Shown: piece by piece, positions 1 to 9,379 of the stretch
Position numbering within the stretch: the stretch's first letter is position 1
Layout of the letters: the number at the start of each line of letters is the position of its first letter
Source: Muribaculaceae bacterium
GTDB lineage: Bacteria; Bacteroidota; Bacteroidia; Bacteroidales; Muribaculaceae
DNA length: 64,000 nt
Direction: 5' to 3'
Assembly: GCA_017619935.1 (NCBI GenBank)
Contig: JAFZRJ010000013.1
Location: 28,058 to 92,057, forward strand
Translations under genes and position numbers: made by a program
Notes under the pieces: model-generated
Told to the model about the DNA's origin: nothing
Seen by the model: only the letters and a program-made list of their open reading frames with translations
Databases searched by the model: none

Positions 1-1690
1 GTTGAACGGCCCGCACAAAATCGACGCGTGTGCCCAGATGCAGGTTGTGCATCGGGTGGAAGTCGAGCGAGAACTCACCGCCACACAAGCGGCTGTCGCC
101 ACTGTCAAAGCAAAAGGTGTCGTAATTCTCGTCTATCACCTCATCAACTCGGTGCAGAAAAATGTAGTTGTCGATATGGCTGGCGAAGAGCGACAATTGC
201 ACATCCACGATGTCGTTGGTGAACTCGGTGCCCAAGTCGAACTGGAGACTGTATTCCGGTTTTAGGTTCTGGTCACCCAGTTCATATCGCACCGAGCCTT
301 CATGCACACCATTGGATGCAAGTTCGCTGATGTTCGGCGCACGGAAACCGCGAGCCACGTTGGCCCGCAAATCCCAGTGCGAGCAAGCATGCCACACGAC
401 CCCCAGACTGCCTGTGACGGCATTGAAATTGCGCTTGAAATCGCTGAAGCGCAGCACGTCGTCTTCCAACAGTTGCTCCGAGTGTAGATGCCGATAGTCG
501 TAGCGCAATCCACCGCTCAGGTTCACGTTGCTCAGTTGGCGGGTTGCGGTGGCGAACAGGCCTATATCGGTCATTGTATATTCAGGTATCAGGCATTCTT
601 CACCGGCATTGAGCGAGTGCTGATACATCCCGCTCACGCCACCCGTGAGGTTCCACCCTTCAAATGCGCTGGTCAAGTAGTGAACATTGTAACTCAGAGT
701 GTGGAGTTTGAAGTAGAGTTCATAGTCATTGGGGTGCTCGGCATCCTCAAACTCTTGCCGCTGGTTGAGCTGGTAGCCTATCATGGCATTGAGTTTGCCC
801 GCTCCCAGTGCTATGGTGTTGTCCCACGCCGCTTTGTAGTGATACACCTGCTGGTATGGCATTCCGTGGCCATACTGGTTCACCTTGCCGTATTCACACA
901 GCAACGCTCCTGTGGCCTCATCTCGCTCGCCCTCGATAATGGAGGGGGTGACATTGTAGTAACTCAAGGTCAGCCGCGAGTGGCCCCAGTGGCGATTCAC
1001 GCCACCCATGAGTTGGGCCGCCCGTTCGCGGAATTGACTGTTCGGCACACGGCCGTCGTAGCGGTTCTTGTAAGCATGCGCCATTTTCTCGCTGTATCGT
1101 GCGCTCCACACATTGCCGCCTTTATTGCCGGCAAAGTTGAATGAGCAGTCAAACAGGCCGTTGTTGGTCTGATATTCCGTACTGAAATTGGCGCGCATTT
1201 TACCTAGTGGCACGATAGGCGTCGTGTTGAAGTTCAACACGCCAGCCAGTGCATCGCTGCCATAAATCAGGCTACCAGGACCTTTGAGCACCTCCACCGA
1301 ACTGACCGAGGCGGCATCGACCTCGATGCCGTGTTCATCACCCCACTGCTGCCCCTCCTGGCGAATGCCGTCATTCACCACGACAATGCGGTTATAGCCT
1401 AGACCTCGTATCACAGGCTTTGAGATGCTGCTGCCGGTGGTCACCTGCGTCACTCCTGGCATTTCGGTCACGGCTTCGATAATATTGGTTGATGACTGCA
1501 GTTGCAGGTCACGGTTGTTGAGCAGCGATACTGGCACCGAAGTGTCCTTCAACTTGGTCAGTCCGGTCGCGCCGGTAACCACCACCTCTTTCAGACTGAG
1601 GTGACGATAGAAAACGTCACTTGAATCGGCTTCTTGACCCCACACCTGCAAGCACAAGGCAACCATAATGAGAAATATTATTTTTTTCAT
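1..1690 (-). CDS. TonB-dependent outer-membrane receptor (3' end outside window)
   Basis: The gene begins at the ATG at 1690 and stays open to the left edge, giving about 563 residues. The start is MKKIIFLIMVALCLQVWGQ, a signal peptide. A plug domain follows (about residues 35-150) with VVVTGATGL, PVIRGLGYNRIVVVNDGIRQ, QQWGDEHGIEVD and VEVLKGPGSLIYGSDALAGV, then beta-barrel sequence rich in alternating aromatic residues. Such receptors import metal chelates, haem or cobalamin with TonB-ExbBD energy. There is no SusD-like partner and no N-terminal carboxypeptidase-like domain, so it is not a SusC glycan receptor. The HGIEVD plug motif and the Cys/His-rich protein just upstream favour a transition metal or metal complex as substrate; that is inference. 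The C-terminal barrel is not visible. Confidence 0.93.
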   Translation of the reverse strand, partial: MKKIIFLIMVALCLQVWGQEADSSDVFYRHLSLKEVVVTGATGLTKLKDTSVPVSLLNNRDLQLQSSTNIIEAVTEMPGVTQVTTGSSISKPVIRGLGYNRIVVVNDGIRQEGQQWGDEHGIEVDAASVSSVEVLKGPGSLIYGSDALAGVLNFNTTPIVPLGKMRANFSTEYQTNNGLFDCSFNFAGNKGGNVWSARYSEKMAHAYKNRYDGRVPNSQFRERAAQLMGGVNRHWGHSRLTLSYYNVTPSIIEGERDEATGALLCEYGKVNQYGHGMPYQQVYHYKAAWDNTIALGAGKLNAMIGYQLNQRQEFEDAEHPNDYELYFKLHTLSYNVHYLTSAFEGWNLTGGVSGMYQHSLNAGEECLIPEYTMTDIGLFATATRQLSNVNLSGGLRYDYRHLHSEQLLEDDVLRFSDFKRNFNAVTGSLGVVWHACSHWDLRANVARGFRAPNISELASNGVHEGSVRYELGDQNLKPEYSLQFDLGTEFTNDIVDVQLSLFASHIDNYIFLHRVDEVIDENYDTFCFDSGDSRLCGGEFSLDFHPMHNLHLGTRVDFVRAVQ

Positions 1691-1814
1691 TCTGTAACAT
1701 TGAATATTAGTCTCATAACTGTGAAACTGGAATTAATAAATAGCGGCTCCCATCCGCACCTCGCAGTGCAGTGGTCGCTCGACATGGCTCACCGTGAGCC
1801 AACGAATGATGATG

Positions 1815-2159
1815 TTACAGAATTTCCGGCGGAGCACGCAGCGAAGCGACGACGCCAGTGGCCAGCACTAGATGCTGCTGATTCAAGGCTGGGACAAAAG
1901 CCGTAAAAGCATGGTCGCCGACAGCCGACGGCTGATCCGACGAGGCATCGTACTGCTGTCCCAAGAATCGGCAAAGCAAGCAGTCATCTACCGTGGTTAC
2001 CTGCGAGGTAATGTGTCCGGCATGATGCATGTGCTCAACGCACGCATCACAGTCGATCATCTCATAACGCTCCACGTGAACATGGAGATACGAAAACAGC
2101 ATCATCGGCAGGAATACCGACAGCAGAATCCACGATGATATTTGCTCTTTGTGCTTCAC
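1815..2159 (-). CDS. small Cys/His-rich membrane-anchored protein upstream of TonB receptor
   Basis: About 114 residues from a GTG at 2159 (MKHKEQISSWILL...). One hydrophobic segment (residues 6-24) is followed by an exported-looking part carrying HVHVE, CDACVEHMHHAGH and DDCLLCRF, that is HxH, CxxC and clustered His residues suited to metal binding. The frame is also open upstream to a TTG at 2198. A Bacteroidetes -7 box in the minus sense (TACTTTTG, 2165-2172) lies only a few bases before the GTG, so either the message is nearly leaderless or the true start lies further downstream. It lies 124 bp upstream of the TonB receptor on the same strand, probably in one operon. I do not recognise a named family; a metal-uptake accessory role is inference. 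Confidence 0.6.
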   Translation of the reverse strand: MKHKEQISSWILLSVFLPMMLFSYLHVHVERYEMIDCDACVEHMHHAGHITSQVTTVDDCLLCRFLGQQYDASSDQPSAVGDHAFTAFVPALNQQHLVLATGVVASLRAPPEIL

Positions 2160-2389
2160 GGCCACAAAAGTAATAAAATCATTTGACAGCACCAACAATC
2201 ACACCAAAAAACCCACCCCAAAAAACAACTCCCCCACCAAATTGTTGACTCCACTATGTGCTGGCACTTCCGCAATGCTTTCGGCACGATTCACCGCATC
2301 TCTACATTTTTTCCAACGAATGTGTCCTACCAGCAACAGTTTCGCATGGGTAAAACAGAAGTTATTTTCAAGGGCAGGATACTAAAAAT

Positions 2390-2463
2390 CACATTTTCGG
2401 CAATAGAATAATGCGACATTTCACATTTTCGGCAATAAAATGATGCGATATTTCACATTTTTT
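2390..2463. repeat. two-copy 32-bp tandem repeat plus partial third copy
   Basis: Two adjacent 32-bp copies (2390-2421 and 2422-2453) begin CACATTTTCGGCAATA and differ at four positions; a third copy breaks off after about 8 bases in a T-run at 2454-2463. They sit in the roughly 600-bp gene-free stretch 2160-2757, which is A+T-rich and otherwise holds only the -7 box of the small gene on the left and the terminator of the BspA gene on the right. No convincing reading frame runs through it. It could be a remnant of a decayed gene. Confidence 0.7.
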
Positions 2464-2674
2464 ATTCTCCCCCCACTCGTTTTCTGTACCAGCCTCATAA
2501 AATCGGCCATCGAGGAGCCGCGTGATTAATCATCCGCTGAGCACGGAAAAAAAATAGAACAATCGCCAAAAGGTGGGGAATACGTCAAGTCTCCGACTTG
2601 ACTCTTTGCACGCTTATTCTCTTTCTCAAAATATGGTCTTGTTTGATGGCCCCGACTTTTTTACGACTGATTCG

Positions 2675-2719
2675 GGAAAAATAGAAGCCCGAGGGGTGCT
2701 GGCGGCATCCCCCGGGCTT
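2675..2719 (-). terminator. rho-independent terminator of BspA gene
   Basis: Arms AAGCCCG (2685-2691) and CGGGCTT (2713-2719), extended by GGGG/CCCC pairs, form a G+C-rich hairpin. Reading on the minus strand it is followed by a T-rich run (complement of GAAAAATAG, 2677-2684). It lies 39 bp past the stop codon of the BspA-like gene ending at 2758. Confidence 0.75.
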
Positions 2720-2757
2720 CGCTATGCTTTTAGCACGAACAGCACTGCGGCTAGGAT

Positions 2758-4977
2758 CTAGTTTGACAAAATGATATTGATGACGGCGTTCACGTCCTCA
2801 ATATCCACTTTGCAGTCGCCATTCAAGTCACTATTCCCAGCATAATCGGCTTCTGCCTTTATCTCAAGTATGATATTAATCACCGCGTTCACGTCCTCAA
2901 TATCCACCTCGCCGTCACCCGTGATGTCGCCTGCGACAGGCTCAACCTCGCCCAGTTCCTCGATGTTAACAAAATTACTCCAACCAGTGGCCGTCACATA
3001 TTCTTGGGTAAATCCGGCAGGCACATAGAGTACACATTTTTGATAGTTTATTCCCCAAAACGAGTCGTCATCTGCTATTGGCGGACGCTGAGCCTTACAG
3101 ATAATTTCACCTACATCATAGCAGCAAGCAAACGCACAATCACCAATAGTAGTGACAGAGTTACCTATGGTCACACTCGTCAAGCCTACGCATCCACTGA
3201 ACGCATCTCTGCCGATATCAGTTACTGAGTTGGGGATGGTCACGCTCGTCAAGCCTTCGCATCCACAAAACGCATAATCACCGATGGTAGTGACAGAGTT
3301 ACCTATGGTCACACTCGTCAAGCCGCCGCATCGATGGAAAGCCTCATTGCCTATTGCGATGACAGAATTGGGGATGGTCACACTCGTCAAGCCGCTGCAA
3401 CCCTCAAATGCTAAGGCAGCTATTCCTTTAGTACCATCTTTGATTGTAATTGACGTTCCGTCGGGCATCATGCCCTTATAACGATATGCCACGAGACCGG
3501 CATAGACAAGTCCATCGAGCTGGTTGTTATACCAAGGCGTTGAGTCGAACGCATTAGCACCGATATTAGTTACAGAGTTGGGGATAGTAATGCTCGTCAA
3601 ACCACTGCAGCCAGAGAACGCATAATTACCGATGGCAGTGACAGAGTTGGGGATGGTCACGCTCGTCAAGCTTGTGCAATTCATGAAAGCATATTTTTTT
3701 ATCGCGGTAATTGACAATGGAATAACAAGATTTTTGACCTCGCTATCATTCAGATATAAATGATGAGCATATTCAAGCGGGTTGGAGCCAAAATCAATGT
3801 TACACCATGCTTCCAAATCGTTGATATTAACTTTGGTCAAACCACTGCAACCTTTGAACGCATCCCATCTTATGCTAGTTACTGAGTTGGGAATGGTCAC
3901 GCTCGTCAAGCCGCTGCAACCAGAGAACGCATCATCACCAATACTAGTCACGGAATTGCCTATGGTCACGCTCGTCAAGCCACTGCATCCCTCGAACGCA
4001 TATTTTTTTATCGCGGTAATTGACGATGGAATAACAAGATTTTTGACCTCGCTATCATTCAGATATAAATGATGAGCAGTTATAAGTGGGTTGGAATCAT
4101 CATCAAAATTAATGTTACACCATGCCTCCAAATTGTTGATATTAACTTTGGTCAAACCACTGCATCTCTCGAACGCACCCCATCTTATGCTAGTTACTGA
4201 GTTGGGAATGGTCACGCCCGTCAAGCCGCTGCAACCAGAGAACGCCGAACTTTCAATACGAGTCACGGAATTGCCTATGGACACGCTCGTCAAGCCGCTG
4301 CAACCAGAGAACGCAGCAGCTCCAATACTAGTCACGGAGTTTGGGATGGTCACGCTCTTCAAACCTCTGCAACCATAGAACGCATCATCACCAATACTAG
4401 TCACGGAGTTGCCTATAGTGACGCTCGTCATGCTGCTGCAACCAGCGAACGCAGCAGTTCCAATACTAGTTACTGAATTGGGGATGGTCATGCTCGTCAA
4501 GCCACTGCAAAAATAGAAGGCCTCTTCGCTAATAGAAATGACGGAGTTGGGAACTGTCACACTCGCCAAGCCGCGGCAAGTACAGAACGCACCTCTGCCG
4601 ATATCAATTACTGAATTGGGGATGGTCACACTCGTCAAGCCGCTGCATCGATAGAACGCACGATCTCCAATACTTGTTACCGAGTTGGGGATGGTCACAC
4701 TCGTCAAGCCGCCGCATCGATGGAAAGCCTCATTGCCTATTGCGATGACAGAATAGGTTTTGCCATTGTCATCATATATAACTGATTCAGGAATCACCAA
4801 ATCCCCACTAAGATTGCTATATGCAGGTGTAGAACTTAAACTAGAAGGAGTTTCATAGGTTACACAAACATTGTTGTTGTCAATAATCTCATAACAAAGG
4901 CCATTATACTCAAAAGCGTTTGCCCAATAAACCACCATACAGGCGAAAAACAAGAGCAAAAAAATTCGTTTTGACAT
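2758..4977 (-). CDS. BspA-like leucine-rich-repeat surface protein with C-terminal dockerin-like repeats (1)
   Basis: 739 residues. A signal peptide (MSKRIFLLLFFACMVVYWANA) is followed by many LRR_5/BspA-type repeats of about 23 residues with the core GLTSVTIPNSVTSIGDYAF, from about residue 60 to 640. Two longer units (around 275 and 400) carry the insert LEAWCNI...LYLNDSEVKNLVIP. A linker leads to two dockerin-like, EF-hand-type calcium motifs (GDITGDGEVDIEDVNAVINI and a second with DLNGDCKVDIEDVN) that end the protein. BspA-type repeats are known as adhesion or host-contact surfaces; the dockerin pair may attach the protein to a partner, but no cohesin is visible here. The gene is A+T-richer than its neighbours and very repetitive, so repeat number may vary between strains. 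Confidence 0.9.
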   Translation of the reverse strand: MSKRIFLLLFFACMVVYWANAFEYNGLCYEIIDNNNVCVTYETPSSLSSTPAYSNLSGDLVIPESVIYDDNGKTYSVIAIGNEAFHRCGGLTSVTIPNSVTSIGDRAFYRCSGLTSVTIPNSVIDIGRGAFCTCRGLASVTVPNSVISISEEAFYFCSGLTSMTIPNSVTSIGTAAFAGCSSMTSVTIGNSVTSIGDDAFYGCRGLKSVTIPNSVTSIGAAAFSGCSGLTSVSIGNSVTRIESSAFSGCSGLTGVTIPNSVTSIRWGAFERCSGLTKVNINNLEAWCNINFDDDSNPLITAHHLYLNDSEVKNLVIPSSITAIKKYAFEGCSGLTSVTIGNSVTSIGDDAFSGCSGLTSVTIPNSVTSIRWDAFKGCSGLTKVNINDLEAWCNIDFGSNPLEYAHHLYLNDSEVKNLVIPLSITAIKKYAFMNCTSLTSVTIPNSVTAIGNYAFSGCSGLTSITIPNSVTNIGANAFDSTPWYNNQLDGLVYAGLVAYRYKGMMPDGTSITIKDGTKGIAALAFEGCSGLTSVTIPNSVIAIGNEAFHRCGGLTSVTIGNSVTTIGDYAFCGCEGLTSVTIPNSVTDIGRDAFSGCVGLTSVTIGNSVTTIGDCAFACCYDVGEIICKAQRPPIADDDSFWGINYQKCVLYVPAGFTQEYVTATGWSNFVNIEELGEVEPVAGDITGDGEVDIEDVNAVINIILEIKAEADYAGNSDLNGDCKVDIEDVNAVINIILSN

Positions 4978-5052
4978 AAGTTTAAAGTATTAAAGGTTTA
5001 TATTTTCAAATGAGACATATTCAGTTGTTTGAGAGGTACAATGACAGATAAA

Positions 5053-6540
5053 TCAGTGCTTCCAGAAGGAGGGCATCAACAGTGCCAACAGGGTCATAAT
5101 TTCGAGACGGCCAGCTAGCATGAGCAACGACATGACCCACTTACCAGAAGACGAAAGGAAGTCATACGATCCGGTGATGCCCGTCACGCCAGCGCCCAAG
5201 CCATTGTTTGACACACAAGAGAACGAAGAGAAAAATGCGTCAACGATGGGAAAACCTTGGTAAACAAGCACCACCCCACCAATGACGATGAGTATCGTAT
5301 AAATAGTAATGAAAGCGATGATATCGGTGGCGCGGCTGGAGTCCACAATTTGGTCATTGATAGAGACCGAACGCATAAGTCGTGGACGGACGTAACGCTG
5401 CACAACCAACTTGAGGTTTTTAATCAAGAACAGCAGTCGGTCAACCTTTAAGCCACCCGTTGTCGAACCCGCACAGGCACCAACATACATCATGAAAAAC
5501 GTGAGTGTGAGCACGATGGTGCCCCACCCCTCCCAGTCGCCCTCGCTGAAGCCTGTTGAGGTGACCGCCGAAATGATGTGGAAGATGGGGTCGATGGTGA
5601 CACTCTCCCAACCCGTAAAGTAACCCCGCCCTACGATGGCCGCCACAACAGCCACATAGAAAACAAGTATCATCACCACATAGGTACGGAACACATCATT
5701 CGCCCAAAACACCAGACGGCGCGACTTGATGCTAGTGATAATCAATCCGAAACTGACACCGCCAATGAACATGAACGTCGTCAGCACCACCTTGATGTAT
5801 GGCGAATTGAACGCGGCTATACTGTCGTTGTGCGTCGAGAAACCGCCTGTGGAAATGGCTGTGAATCCCTGACAGACGCTGTCGAACACACTCATCGGCC
5901 CAAGACACAGCAAAACGACAAGCACGATGGTGAAAATGATGTATAGGCCCCACAACAATTTGGCTGTTCGGGCAATGCGTGCGCCCAGTTTGTCGTGTGT
6001 GATGCCCGTAGCTTCGGCGTGAAACATAATCAGGCTGCCACTATTATTCAGCGCCGGGATGAATGTGAGTGTGAAGATGATAATGCCCAAACCACCAATC
6101 CACTGGGTCAAAGCGCGCCACAACAGCACACCGTGACTGCATTGTTCCACGTCACGAATCACCGTGGCTCCAGTCGTGGTGAAACCCGACATGGTCTCGA
6201 AAAAGGCTTCACTGGCATTGAGCGGTGTGTCGCACAACATGAACGGAACCATACCAAAAATGGAGAACACCACCCACGCTACCGACGCCAGAAGCAGTCC
6301 GTCGCGGCGGCGCATGACACGATTGCGCGGTTTGACCAGGAAACCCAGCAACGCACCGGCTCCAGCCATCATCGCCAGACTGATGGCAAACGCTTGAAAG
6401 TCGTGCTCGCCACGCAACAGACACACGATGAGTGGCAACAACATGAACGCAGCCTCAACGAGCAACAACTGTCCTGTCACCCGCAGTATCATCGGCATGT
6501 TTACCGCCACGTGCCTGGTATGTTGCATCGGCTGCTGCAT
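5053..6540 (-). CDS. trkH: potassium uptake channel subunit TrkH
   Basis: 495 residues from the ATG at 6540, 5 bp after the trkA stop; the open frame extends upstream to 6648 but that part overlaps trkA. It has about ten membrane segments with the four-pore-loop arrangement of the Trk/Ktr/HKT family: SGFTTTGATV, TAISTGGFSTHN, AVTSTGFSEGDW and SNNGLGAGVTG are the four selectivity-filter regions, each with the conserved Gly. It ends with the typical GRLEIMTLLALLMPSFWKH. TrkH is the K+-conducting inner-membrane part of a complex gated by TrkA, encoded directly upstream in the same operon. Confidence 0.96.
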   Translation of the reverse strand: MQQPMQHTRHVAVNMPMILRVTGQLLLVEAAFMLLPLIVCLLRGEHDFQAFAISLAMMAGAGALLGFLVKPRNRVMRRRDGLLLASVAWVVFSIFGMVPFMLCDTPLNASEAFFETMSGFTTTGATVIRDVEQCSHGVLLWRALTQWIGGLGIIIFTLTFIPALNNSGSLIMFHAEATGITHDKLGARIARTAKLLWGLYIIFTIVLVVLLCLGPMSVFDSVCQGFTAISTGGFSTHNDSIAAFNSPYIKVVLTTFMFIGGVSFGLIITSIKSRRLVFWANDVFRTYVVMILVFYVAVVAAIVGRGYFTGWESVTIDPIFHIISAVTSTGFSEGDWEGWGTIVLTLTFFMMYVGACAGSTTGGLKVDRLLFLIKNLKLVVQRYVRPRLMRSVSINDQIVDSSRATDIIAFITIYTILIVIGGVVLVYQGFPIVDAFFSSFSCVSNNGLGAGVTGITGSYDFLSSSGKWVMSLLMLAGRLEIMTLLALLMPSFWKH

Positions 6541-6545
6541 CCTTA

Positions 6546-7880
6546 TCAATTGAAAAATTTCTTCGCCCTGCTCAACGCTCCAGCCAGACACATCACCAGC
6601 ACCTTGTCGCCGGGCTGGAATTGTGTCGCTCCAGTCACCATCTGGCACTTGCCGTCACGAACCAGGCCAGCGAAAGTCACCTCTTCGGGAATCTTCAATT
6701 CGCTCACTGTCGATGCCGACAACTTGGAGCCCTGCTTGATTTCGAACACGACAACCTCGGCATCGGGGATGGCCAAACGCTTGGGCGATGACGAACCGGC
6801 ATCAATGAGCAACTGATAGATGGCGTTGGCCATGAGCCACTGCTTGTTGAGTATTGTGCCTATTTTGAACGACTCGGCCATATTGACAAATTGATTCAGA
6901 TTGACCTCGGCAACGGTTTTCACCACTTGATAATCGTTGGCCGAAAGGCACGTCAGTATATTCTCGGCCGCCGACTGGGTCAGCGCAACGAACGCGTCGG
7001 CCATGCCCATTCCCGCTTCGGCAAGGATGTCTGAATCGGTCGCTTCGCCATTGATAACTTCACAATCATGATATGTCGAGATGATGGCATTGCAGCGGGC
7101 CTGGTCGCCCTCGATGATGGTGAATCGGTATTCATCGGACGCCAAACGCAACATCAGTGTAGCCACATCGCTGCCGCCCGAAATGACCACGCGGCGAATC
7201 TTTCTCGGCTCACAACCCGTGAGTTCGACCACATCCTGCAGATGCTGGCTTGTCACGGCGATATAGAGCATATCATCGGCCATCAGTGTGTGACCGCCCT
7301 TAGGAATCATCGTGATGTGCTCACGACGGATGGCCGCAATGTGATAGAATCGGCCAGGTGCCGCCAGTTCTCTCAATTTCTTGCCTACAATGGGAGCGCT
7401 GGCAGGAAGCCTTACTCCCATGAGCACCATCTCGCCATGGTTGAACTCATACCAGTAATTGACCCACGAATGGCGCAACGAGTCAATCACGCCTTGAGCC
7501 ACCAGATAGTCGGGGCAAATGACATTGTCCACGCCCATCTGCTGCACGACTTCCAGGTTGTGTGGTAGCAAATAGTCGTATCGGTCAGCACGAGCCACCG
7601 TCATTTTTGCGCCCATCGACTTGGCCATGGCACAAGCCACAAAGTTGCGTTCGGGCACTTCGGTCACGGCAATAAACAAGTCGCACTCGCTCACTTTGCC
7701 TTGACGCAAGATGGCGGGTTCGATGGCATCGCCTGCGATAGCCATCAGGTTATATTCGGCATCAAGCAGTTCCAACCTGCTCGGGTCGCGGTCGATAATA
7801 TAGATGTCAACATGTTCGCCGGACAGATACCTCGCAAGGTGCGACCCCACTGTTCCTGCGCCAACGATAGTTACAATCAT
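6546..7880 (-). CDS. trkA: Trk system cytosolic NAD-binding regulator TrkA
   Basis: 444 residues, the usual length. Two RCK modules are visible: VGAGTVGSHLARYL with the acidic strand end IIDRDPSRLELLD (residues 4-40), and VVISGGSDVATLMLRL with IIEGDQARC (about 230-265). Each is followed by a TrkA_C domain (about 150-220 and 365-444). TrkA binds NAD(H)/ATP and gates the TrkH channel. The gene precedes trkH with a 5-bp gap, so the two are cotranscribed. The 298 bp upstream (7881-8178) holds no gene. Confidence 0.96.
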   Translation of the reverse strand: MIVTIVGAGTVGSHLARYLSGEHVDIYIIDRDPSRLELLDAEYNLMAIAGDAIEPAILRQGKVSECDLFIAVTEVPERNFVACAMAKSMGAKMTVARADRYDYLLPHNLEVVQQMGVDNVICPDYLVAQGVIDSLRHSWVNYWYEFNHGEMVLMGVRLPASAPIVGKKLRELAAPGRFYHIAAIRREHITMIPKGGHTLMADDMLYIAVTSQHLQDVVELTGCEPRKIRRVVISGGSDVATLMLRLASDEYRFTIIEGDQARCNAIISTYHDCEVINGEATDSDILAEAGMGMADAFVALTQSAAENILTCLSANDYQVVKTVAEVNLNQFVNMAESFKIGTILNKQWLMANAIYQLLIDAGSSSPKRLAIPDAEVVVFEIKQGSKLSASTVSELKIPEEVTFAGLVRDGKCQMVTGATQFQPGDKVLVMCLAGALSRAKKFFN

Positions 7881-8149
7881 GCGTTACTCAATTAAAAAAA
7901 TAGTTCGAAGAATCGTATTTTTGTCATTTTGTCCACACAAAGTTCTGCATTAATGTGATTTTTAATGGCTTACCAGAACACAGTCTTGACCATCAGAAAA
8001 CCACTATGCCCAACTTCAGGGCAAAGTTCTAAATAATTCTAGATATTTGCAAGCAATTGACATGAAATCTAGCGAATGGACAAGAATTGCCGATTCAGGA
8101 GCAGTTCATTATTAATTGTTAATTCTCCATCTTGCGTTAAATAAAGTAG

Positions 8150-8157
8150 TAACTTTG
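8150..8157 (+). promoter_or_regulatory. Bacteroidetes -7 box of the glycosyltransferase operon
   Basis: TAACTTTG matches the TAnnTTTG -7 consensus, 21 bp before the ATG at 8179. A partial TTG lies at a shorter than usual upstream spacing, so the -33 element is unclear. Confidence 0.5.
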
Positions 8158-8178
8158 CAGATTGAAACAACCGAAGAG

Positions 8179-9357
8179 ATGAATATGACTTTTACACTCG
8201 ATATATCGCCACTGGTATGGACACTGTTGGCATTGGGCTTTGTTCTCGCCCTGGGTTACGCGTTATGGCGCTGGATGAACACGCGACGAATGAAGAAATT
8301 CGTGGAGCAGACCGAGCAATCGCGAGATTACCTCGACGAGTTGCCACCCATTTCCATCATCGTGGACGCCTGTAACGAGACCGACCAACTCGTCAGGTTC
8401 CTCCCGTTGGTTCTCAACCAGGATTATCCCGAATATGAGGTGATTGTCATCGCCGATGGAGCCGCTGAAAGCACCAGCGACATGCTCAGCGAAATGAAGG
8501 CGCAATACCCCAACCTGCACATCACGTTCACGCCTCACGGCACGCGTTCACTGTCACGCAAGAAACTGGCGCTGATGATTGGCGTCAAGGCCGCGCACCA
8601 CGACATCGTGCTCACTACCAACGCCAACTGCCGCCCCACCAGCGACCAGTGGCTGCGGCTCATGGCGCGGAATTTCGTGCCGGGCATCGACGTGGTTTTG
8701 GGCTACTCGCATTACCGTTACCATCGCGACAAACGCTGGGCACGGCATTGGCGCATCCTTGACACGGTGACTACCGCCATGCAATGGATAGGCAGCGCCA
8801 TATCGGGACGCCCCTATCGTGGCATTACCGACAACCTGGCCTACCGCAAGCACTTGTTTTTCGATGTGAACGGCTTTGCACAGACCATGAACCTCACTTG
8901 GGGAGAAGATGACGTTTTCCTTTGCCAGATAGCCCGTGGCGACAACACTAGAGTCGAACTTGTGCCTGAAAGCCAACTCAGCGTATATTACGAGAACATC
9001 TTTCGCGCTCACCGCCTGTTGCGCACCCGGCGCGACTTCACGTCGCGACTGGTGCCACGTCGTGCGTTCATTGAACATGGCGCTATGAGTTGGGTGTTGT
9101 GGCTGGCGCACGCCGCTCTCATTGCAGCGGTTGTTCTTGCTTGGCCCAACGCCACTGTGCTCGTTGCCGCCATCGTACTCATCGCCGCACTTTGGGTGGT
9201 GGTTACCTTGTTGACACGCTGCGACTGCAAACTGCTGCAGGCACCGCCACTGCGACTGACAGCCATGCCACTCACCCTGGCACGGCCCTTCATCAACGCC
9301 AAATACTGGCTTCGCGAATTGCGGCACAAAAAGACCAACTACACGACTTATATCTAA
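8179..9357 (+). CDS. membrane-anchored family 2 glycosyltransferase
   Basis: 392 residues from the ATG at 8179; an upstream TTG at 8116 is rejected because the -7 box lies between. One N-terminal membrane segment (about 10-28) precedes a GT-A domain: ISIIVDACNETDQ, YEVIVIADGAAESTSDML (nucleotide-sugar site), TTNANCRPTSDQW in the DxD position, then DNLAYRK and WGEDDVFLC as acceptor/base region. Two or three membrane segments near the C-terminus (about 300-350) suggest a processive or lipid-linked enzyme facing the cytoplasm. It is followed after 22 bp by two acyltransferases, pointing to synthesis and acylation of an envelope glycan. The sugar cannot be told from sequence. Confidence 0.85.
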   Translation: MNMTFTLDISPLVWTLLALGFVLALGYALWRWMNTRRMKKFVEQTEQSRDYLDELPPISIIVDACNETDQLVRFLPLVLNQDYPEYEVIVIADGAAESTSDMLSEMKAQYPNLHITFTPHGTRSLSRKKLALMIGVKAAHHDIVLTTNANCRPTSDQWLRLMARNFVPGIDVVLGYSHYRYHRDKRWARHWRILDTVTTAMQWIGSAISGRPYRGITDNLAYRKHLFFDVNGFAQTMNLTWGEDDVFLCQIARGDNTRVELVPESQLSVYYENIFRAHRLLRTRRDFTSRLVPRRAFIEHGAMSWVLWLAHAALIAAVVLAWPNATVLVAAIVLIAALWVVVTLLTRCDCKLLQAPPLRLTAMPLTLARPFINAKYWLRELRHKKTNYTTYI

Positions 9358-9379
9358 TTTCGGCATCACCCTGACTTCA

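Noticed and set aside
3160-4750. Regular repeats resembling a CRISPR array
   Set aside because: The period of about 69 bp encodes leucine-rich repeats in frame; the units are degenerate and there are no unique spacers or cas genes.
2758-4977. Dockerin motifs as evidence for a cellulosome
   Set aside because: No cohesin, scaffoldin or glycoside hydrolase in the window; the dockerin-like pairs occur on BspA-type proteins.
6546-6648. Longer trkH start at 6648
   Set aside because: It would overlap trkA by about 100 bp; the ATG at 6540 is 5 bp after the trkA stop and begins a normal TrkH N-terminus.
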